Source: Sipunculus nudus (lineage: Eukaryota > Annelida > Sipuncula > Golfingiida > Sipunculidae). From it: 64,000 nucleotides of DNA. The notes below the pieces were generated by a model, which was not told where the DNA came from, did not search any database, and worked only from the letters and a program-made list of their open reading frames with translations. A program made the translations under genes and the position numbers. The stretch lies in NCBI GenBank assembly GCA_026874595.1, contig CM049311.1, positions 61,946,453-62,010,452 on the forward strand. Direction: 5' to 3'. The number at the start of each line of letters is the position of its first letter. Position 1 is the first letter of the stretch. This document shows, in pieces, positions 58,924 through 64,000 of this stretch.

Positions 58924-59835
58924 TTATCTATTCCTAAATCCTACGACATATTCATCTGAACGCAGATGAGCAGGCGGTCTTCGCTGTCGTTGTGGTCTGC
59001 CTAAATGGTGTGGAATATTTTCTGAAGTCCTGGATGGAACGTGTTCCTGAGCAGATACATTCTGTTCAGACCCACTGGGTTCTGGTTCAGATGAAACAGG
59101 CTCCAGTGGTATTTCCGGAATGTGAAACTGAGGTACATCGATATCTGATGGTGACATAGGCTCAGATACGTCTGATAAAATTTCTTCTGGAGCAGATTCC
59201 AGTGTTACACCTATCTCGAGACCCTGGTCAACTTCACTTTCATCAGAGTTTGCAGAATCTGTCCTCCTTCCGTCTGAACCGCTACTTAGAGAATCTGCAG
59301 TTGCTATCAGTTCTTGGTCCTCCTGCAAGTCAACAGTTTCTCGGGCGTTTTGAATGACATGACTATCATGCGGATTCAGACGATCCGGGATCTGAATTAA
59401 GACATCCGAGGATTCATCAGAAGACTCAACAGTTGTGCTAGTACTAATATGGCGACCACGGGTGTTGATAACACGAGGTTTCGTTTGGCGAGATTTTGTT
59501 CTTGGGTTTGTATCTAGTGGCAAACTGTTAATAGGAAGTAACATATTTCTGTGGAGTGTTCTCCGACGTCCATTATCATCAAGTGGGGAAACAACATAAA
59601 CAGGGATCTCAAGCCTTGGTTGTGCCTGGACTTTATAAATTGTTTCTTCCCACTTGTTAGCAAGTTTCTGCCTGCCTTTTAGACCTACATTTCGTACCAA
59701 GACTTTGTCGCCAGGCATTAAAGTGGTCTTATGACATCGACGATCATATAATGATTTATGTCGAGCCTTGTTTGCTGTGGCAATACGTTGCGCCGTTTCG
59801 TAAGCAAGAGATAGCCGGTTCTTTAATTCAGCCAC
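58924..59835 (-). CDS. Gypsy integrase C-terminal domain and acidic tail
   Basis: Starts AELKNRLSLAYETAQ, then the SH3-like module KARHKSLYDRRCHKTTLMPG, DKVLVRNVGLKGRQKL and KWEETIYKVQ, all typical of the integrase C-terminus. About 200 residues rich in Ser, Asp and Glu follow, ending RPQRQRRPPAHLRSDEYV. The tail is longer than usual but is known in some gypsy lineages. A frame break near 59836-59857 separates it from the core. Confidence 0.88.
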   Translation of the reverse strand: MAELKNRLSLAYETAQRIATANKARHKSLYDRRCHKTTLMPGDKVLVRNVGLKGRQKLANKWEETIYKVQAQPRLEIPVYVVSPLDDNGRRRTLHRNMLLPINSLPLDTNPRTKSRQTKPRVINTRGRHISTSTTVESSDESSDVLIQIPDRLNPHDSHVIQNARETVDLQEDQELIATADSLSSGSDGRRTDSANSDESEVDQGLEIGVTLESAPEEILSDVSEPMSPSDIDVPQFHIPEIPLEPVSSEPEPSGSEQNVSAQEHVPSRTSENIPHHLGRPQRQRRPPAHLRSDEYVVGFRNR

Positions 59836-59857
59836 GTACGCCTGATACGATGTAGTA

Positions 59858-60775
59858 TCAGAAGACTGTTTGTCTCAAAATTATGTCTATGGGCAGACGT
59901 GGGTGTCGACCAAACATAAGAAAAAATGGTGAATAACCCGTTGCATCATTTCGGGTACAATTGTATGCATGGGTTAAAGATCCGACCCGGTCTTTCCAGT
60001 TATTCTTTTGATCTGGCTCTAATTTCCCCAACATACTAAGCAGAGTTCTACTGAATCGTTCCACAGGGTTCCCCTGGGGATGATAAGGAGTTGTGTGGGT
60101 CTTTTTTATACCGGCTAATTTACATAATTCTATGATAATTCGAGACTCAAATTGTGCTCCTTGATCGCTGTGAATTTTCATAGGGAAACCATAATGATTG
60201 ATGAAGGTATCATATAGCATTTTGGCTGTTGCTTTCGCTTTAGTTGTTTTGCAGGGAAGGGCTTGGGCATATCTGGTATAGTTATCAGTCATTACTAATA
60301 TATGTTCGGTGCCTCCGCTGGAGGATTCTAGACTGAGAAAATCTATACACAGTAACTCCATTGGCTCCGGGGATGTAATAGAAACCAATGGTGCCGTGAC
60401 AGGTGGTGTTTTCCTTCTGACACAACGAGGACAATTCTTTACATATTCTTTGATATCCTTTGTCATATTTGGCCAAAAGAATCTTTCTCGAGCCAAGTCG
60501 ATACTCCTGTCTCGACCGAGATGTCCTACGTCGTCATGAACTCCTGAAAGAGCCATTGGTCTGAGGCTAGTTGGTACCACTAACTGATAAGTGTCCTCCC
60601 CATTGTCAATTCTTTTATGGTAAAGTAGGTTGTCCTTAAGTTTTAGAGACTTCCGCTTTTTGAACAAAGCTAGTTGCTCAGCATTTAAGTTTTGTGTTTG
60701 AATTCGACGGTGGTCTCTCAAAATAAAGTATGAAAGGCAGTAAGATGGAATCTTGTAATTGGGCAGATTTAACAT
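59858..60775 (-). CDS. Gypsy integrase core
   Basis: Inserts the cDNA into the genome. An N-terminal zinc-binding HHCC segment (GVHDDVGHLG, then CPRCVRRK) is followed by the catalytic core: LLCIDFLSLE (first Asp), KIHSDQGAQFES (second Asp) and GNPVERFSRTLLSML (Glu). GYSPFFLMFGRHPRLPIDII closes the core. The frame ends shortly after, and the C-terminal domain is in a separate frame. Confidence 0.92.
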   Translation of the reverse strand: MLNLPNYKIPSYCLSYFILRDHRRIQTQNLNAEQLALFKKRKSLKLKDNLLYHKRIDNGEDTYQLVVPTSLRPMALSGVHDDVGHLGRDRSIDLARERFFWPNMTKDIKEYVKNCPRCVRRKTPPVTAPLVSITSPEPMELLCIDFLSLESSSGGTEHILVMTDNYTRYAQALPCKTTKAKATAKMLYDTFINHYGFPMKIHSDQGAQFESRIIIELCKLAGIKKTHTTPYHPQGNPVERFSRTLLSMLGKLEPDQKNNWKDRVGSLTHAYNCTRNDATGYSPFFLMFGRHPRLPIDIILRQTVF

Positions 60776-61358
60776 CTTGATTGTCGTGTTTCAGGGATGT
60801 ACAGGACAAGTTCATGACAAAGCTAGACGCCGGATGAACATTTAAACTAGAAACGATGTCATGGGAGGACATACCTGCTTCACATAAAGCTTTAATGACA
60901 TTTTCAGGTATGGTTTTCTCACCTCGTTCCTGGTCGTCCTTTGCTCTAGATATTCTTGACAGGGCGTCTGCGTCGATGTTGTGCTTTCCAGCCCGATACT
61001 GAATACTGAGGTCATAGTTTGCCAGGTCTGCCACCCATCGTTGTCCACTCGCATCCAGTCGAGCACTTGTTAGAATATATGTCAGGGGATTATTGTCAGT
61101 AAAGACTGTAAATTTAGAGCCGTACAGGTAATCCTTGAATTTGTCGGTGACACACCATTTTAAAGCCAAAAATTCTAATTTATGTATTGCATAGCGGGAT
61201 TCAGAAGGAGATAAGCTCCGGCTTGCAAATGCTATTGGGCGCTTTTGCCCCCCTTGTTCCTGGTACAAGATACCGGCGATACCATCAAAACTGGCATCCG
61301 TATGCAGTATAAATGGTTTAGAGAAATCTGCAAATGCCAAAACGTCAGATGAGCACAA
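60678..61358 (-). CDS. Gypsy RNase H domain
   Basis: Degrades the RNA strand during reverse transcription. Motifs: FILHTDASFDGIAGIL (first catalytic Asp), RPIAFASRSLSPSESRYA, HKLEFLALKW (catalytic Glu), FTVFTDNNPLTYI (catalytic Asp) and QRWVADLANYDLSIQYRAGK with HNIDADALSR. It is followed by a spacer to integrase, partly in another frame overlapping 60775. Confidence 0.92.
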   Translation of the reverse strand: MCSSDVLAFADFSKPFILHTDASFDGIAGILYQEQGGQKRPIAFASRSLSPSESRYAIHKLEFLALKWCVTDKFKDYLYGSKFTVFTDNNPLTYILTSARLDASGQRWVADLANYDLSIQYRAGKHNIDADALSRISRAKDDQERGEKTIPENVIKALCEAGMSSHDIVSSLNVHPASSFVMNLSCTSLKHDNQDVKSAQLQDSILLPFILYFERPPSNSNTKLKC

Positions 61359-61489
61359 CAGGTTAATGAGTTTCTCAAAAGCTTTTGATGCTCATCTGTC
61401 CAAATGAATGTAGGACTGTGGGATGTATTACAGAGTGTTTTAGATTTCTTTGATTTCTTTTTGGGTCCTTTTAGTAGAGAATGAAGGGG

Positions 61490-62266
61490 TTAAGCTATTC
61501 TAGCAAAATCTGGTACAAAGCGACGATAAAACCCGGCAAAGCCTAGGAATCGTCTCACGTCTTGAATCGAGCTTGGTTTTGGCCATTGGCGGAGTACCTC
61601 CATTTTGGTGGGATCTGTTTTAATACCATCCTTAGACACTAAATGCCCTAGATATTTGATCTCATTCTGCACAAAGCAGCATTTTGATGGTTTAAGTTTG
61701 AGACCGGCCTCAGATAGGCGTTGAAAAACAGAATTTAGCCTTTCAAGGTGTTCACTGAAGGTACTAGAAAACACAATTATATCGTCTAAGTATAGCAAAC
61801 ATTCTCTCAGATGCAAATCCCCAATTACACTTTGAATCAACCTTTGGAAGGTCGCAGGCGCATTAACTAAGCCGAAAAGCATAGTTTCAAATTCATAAAA
61901 CCCCAAGGGGCCAACGGTGAATGCAGTTTTAGCTTTATCCTGTTCTGCCATTTCGACTTGCCAATAACCGGCCTTCAGGTCTAAGGAAGAGAAATAGTGG
62001 GCTCCTAATAGTGAATCTAAAGTATCTTCGATTCTAGGCAAAGTGTAAGCATCCCGGACAGTATTCTGATTCAATGTCCGGTAATCTATGCAAAACCTCA
62101 ATGATTCATCGGGTTTACGAACTAACACAATAGGACTGGCAAAAGGGGATTTGCTTTCTCTAATTACCTTTGCAGATAACATTTCCCTAAGATGTTCTTT
62201 CACTTCTTGGAATAATTGTGGGGGAATCCGTCTATATCTTTCTCGGAAAGGCTGATCATTTTTCAA
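61490..62266 (-). CDS. Gypsy reverse transcriptase
   Basis: RNA-directed DNA polymerase. It shows the successive motifs YRRIPPQLFQEVKEHL, SPFASPIVLVRKPD, RFCIDYRTLNQNTV, FSSLDLKAGYWQV (motif A), KTAFTVGPLGFYEF, FGLVNAPATFQRL, LLYLDDIIVFS (catalytic YLDD), KYLGHLVSKDGI and DVRRFLGFAGFYRRFV. The frame is open upstream of the listed start, through HHITLKNDQPFRERYRR, to about 62450. A stop after FARIA separates it from RNase H. Confidence 0.92.
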   Translation of the reverse strand: MKNDQPFRERYRRIPPQLFQEVKEHLREMLSAKVIRESKSPFASPIVLVRKPDESLRFCIDYRTLNQNTVRDAYTLPRIEDTLDSLLGAHYFSSLDLKAGYWQVEMAEQDKAKTAFTVGPLGFYEFETMLFGLVNAPATFQRLIQSVIGDLHLRECLLYLDDIIVFSSTFSEHLERLNSVFQRLSEAGLKLKPSKCCFVQNEIKYLGHLVSKDGIKTDPTKMEVLRQWPKPSSIQDVRRFLGFAGFYRRFVPDFARIA

Positions 62267-62465
62267 AGTGATGTGATGTTGGACAAGACTGGTTCGACCA
62301 AGATCAGTATCCGATAAAGAGAATAGATGTTCCCATTTCAGTAGAAGCTGCTTTAACTGATCCAGTTCCGTCGGGGATAGGACATCATTAACTTGAACTA
62401 GTTCAAGTAATGATCCCTTGGGTGTACTATCCCCAATGGATTCTATCGCAGAGGCTTCATGTAGT

Positions 62466-62969
62466 TCACACAGGAATTTTAACTTGATGACAGGTTAAAT
62501 TTTGAATTTGTACTTTTATTCTTTGCTTAGAGCCAGAGGAAAAGTCAACTTGTTGTAAAGTTGGGCATACCACTAGTCCGGCCGGAAGCATATGGAATTT
62601 ATCAGTTTCAGTTATGACTAAGGTTTTTCCTTTGGTTACGGCCCTTGTGATGGCATTAACAGTGACTTTGCCTCGAGGTGGAACAGTGATTGGTTTAGTT
62701 CCATGCGCTCGCTTATCATGGTTGGATGAATTCTGACTTAATTGCAATGACTTAAATGCAAGTTGCCATGGTGTAGACACTTGCAGTTGTTGGACAAAGT
62801 TATCTCCTTTTTCCAATTTAAGTGTTTGCATTAAGTTTGTAAGGACATTGGTCCCCAATAGAAAAAGAACATCAGTATTGAATTCTGTATCCTTAATGAC
62901 CACGACAGGGACCGAAAGAGTCTTATTGAGCAATGAAGGTAATGTAAGATCTATGGGATTATTCCACAA
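62466..62969 (-). CDS. Gypsy protease C-terminal part and linker
   Basis: Begins with PIDLTLPSLL and DTEFNTDVLFLLGTNVL; the L-L-G-x-x-x-L segment matches the C-terminal LLG-x-D region of gypsy proteases. It continues as a 100-residue linker of unknown role and stops just before the RT frame. It overlaps the preceding frame by 19 bases. Confidence 0.6.
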   Translation of the reverse strand: MWNNPIDLTLPSLLNKTLSVPVVVIKDTEFNTDVLFLLGTNVLTNLMQTLKLEKGDNFVQQLQVSTPWQLAFKSLQLSQNSSNHDKRAHGTKPITVPPRGKVTVNAITRAVTKGKTLVITETDKFHMLPAGLVVCPTLQQVDFSSGSKQRIKVQIQNLTCHQVKIPV

Positions 62970-63232
62970 TACTCAATAGTTTGTCCACTTGCTTGTTTGA
63001 ATTCCACCAACTCATCAATTGGCGTTAGGTCTTCCAAAGACAGGTTCTTGTCTACAAACCAATGGGCTACAGTACAAACCTGTGATCCGGTATCAATTAG
63101 ACCTTTACAAGCTTTCCCATCGGCTTCTAATGTGATTATCTGTGCATTTCCTATGAGAGGAATTTTAGTAGATTTATGATTGATGGACCTAGGATTGGTG
63201 ACATTATATTGGTTTGTGGGTGTTTTTATCAT
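62951..63232 (-). CDS. Gypsy aspartic protease domain
   Basis: Retroviral-type aspartic protease that would cut the polyprotein. The catalytic loop is KGLIDTGSQVCTV (D-T-G-S) at about residues 44-56 of the open frame. The frame closes shortly after, and the C-terminal half continues in the overlapping frame below 62969, so a frameshift lies within or just after the domain. Confidence 0.8.
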   Translation of the reverse strand: MIKTPTNQYNVTNPRSINHKSTKIPLIGNAQIITLEADGKACKGLIDTGSQVCTVAHWFVDKNLSLEDLTPIDELVEFKQASGQTIEYCGIIP

Positions 63233-63267
63233 ACCTGTCCTTCCCCACGACAGATGACAGGTAGGAC

Positions 63268-64000
63268 CTAGTTTTTTAGCAATTGGCCATTTTTGTCCCG
63301 TCTAGCATGACACTGATCTACAGTATGGGTGTTACGCTTGCAACGGGTACAGTACAACTCTGGTGGATTTTGAGTCCAGGGAAATCTAGTTGTAGAGTTA
63401 GAAGCGGTTTTCTGTGACGAGGGGGTTTTCTCCATACGTGATAATCTGGCTTCTAATTTCTCCATTCTACTAGTGAATTTTCCCTCTATTGAATCCAGAC
63501 GGCTGAACAATTTATTTAGAGAGGAATTGTCAGCCTTTTCAGCCTGGGAAGACAGTTGGTTAGTGTTTGCGGTTTTTCGGGGACACTTTTGTGACTCTAA
63601 CGCTCTACAAGCCGCAAAGAGTTCATCGAACTCTTCATCGTAATCATAACGGTGGCGAGTGGCATCTTGAATTTCTTTGTTAGCTAATCCATTCCAAAAC
63701 TTCGAACGAAGCATTTGGTTGTATTCTGTAGATGACATTGGTTGCTTTTTATTGATTAGATCTAGCATTACATGCAGCCTACAACTCCATGTGATAATGT
63801 CTTCCTTAAGGTCTTGTTTACTTGAGTGAAAGTTGTGTTTAAGAAGATCTAGAGGAAGAACATTGCCAAAGTATTTGTCAAATTTCTGTTATACCTCTGA
63901 AGGACTTGAGCCATCAGGCATGGAAAATAGCACACTGGCTGCTGTGCCTTTTACAGATTGGTGGATGGCGGTAATTATCTGTGGTTCAGGTATGGAGGTA
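63268..64000 (-). pseudogene. Gypsy gag with CCHC zinc knuckle, interrupted
   Basis: Structural capsid/nucleocapsid region. The frame enters at the window edge, is broken by an in-frame TAA at 63889-63891, and continues to 63268. It shows the capsid-like YFGNVLPLDLLKHNF segment, a coiled-coil-like KLFSRLDSIEGKFTSRMEKL, and near the end one zinc knuckle C-x2-C-x4-H-x4-C (CTRCKRNTHTVDQC). The N-terminus is outside the window. Confidence 0.85.

Larger units (their letters stand above)
57995..64000 (-). mobile_element. Ty3/gypsy LTR retrotransposon, 5' part outside window
   Basis: In order on the minus strand: gag with a zinc knuckle, protease, reverse transcriptase, RNase H, integrase with a long C-terminal tail, polypurine tract and 3' LTR. 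This order (RT and RNase H before integrase) defines the Ty3/gypsy group. The domains are well conserved, but there are frame breaks between protease and RT, between RT and RNase H and between integrase and its tail, plus a stop in gag, so this copy is inactive. The element runs off the right edge. Confidence 0.92.

Overview
This is a 64 kb, A+T-rich, repeat-dense piece of an animal nuclear genome. Spliceosomal introns, tRNA-derived SINEs, non-LTR and Ty3/gypsy retrotransposons, MITE-like elements and many (TA)n tracts rule out a bacterial replicon. The repeat style suggests a lophotrochozoan, most likely a marine bivalve: tandem-repeat-bearing insertion elements, segments carrying GACCTTTGACC motifs, and dispersed repeats with CAGCTGAGC ends. 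The organism assignment is inference; no sequence search was possible.

Two host genes could be assembled exon by exon, and they are divergently arranged. On the minus strand, 32081-47569, is an eight-exon gene for CHMP2B, the ESCRT-III subunit (212 residues, all junctions in frame). On the plus strand, 49512-55864, is a nine-exon gene for arsenite methyltransferase, AS3MT (356 residues), followed within 20 bases by polyadenylation signals. It uses one GC-AG intron and has Gly where the third conserved arsenic-binding Cys normally lies. Their start codons are about 1.9 kb apart.

Left part (1-32 kb): I see no host gene. It holds LINE and gypsy remnants (3.65, 4.5-5.56 and 14.2-17.3 kb), a degenerate KRBA2-like CXC remnant (13.0 kb), three copies of one LTR-like family (11.86, 19.90 and 22.3 kb), three tRNA-like SINE loci (0.87, 21.7 and 23.2 kb), a perfect 30-bp minisatellite (10.72 kb), and an 800-bp TIR element (25.2-26.0 kb) whose empty site survives in a paralogous copy near 42.6 kb.

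Middle part (26-46 kb, overlapping the CHMP2B introns): this is dominated by one repeat family, always in the same orientation. It tends to begin with the palindrome TGACCCATGGGTCA and to end with a TGACT-NNN-AGTCA hairpin followed by GCTGAGCTAA. A 2.3-kb segment bounded by these ends (27401-29716) is duplicated in CHMP2B intron 6 (33877-37738). There it received a 1.65-kb insertion built of 180-bp tandem repeats. This arrangement is the most interesting feature of the window.

Right end (58-64 kb): the 3' part of a decayed Ty3/gypsy element on the minus strand (gag, protease, RT, RNase H, integrase, polypurine tract, 3' LTR). Its 5' part lies outside the window.
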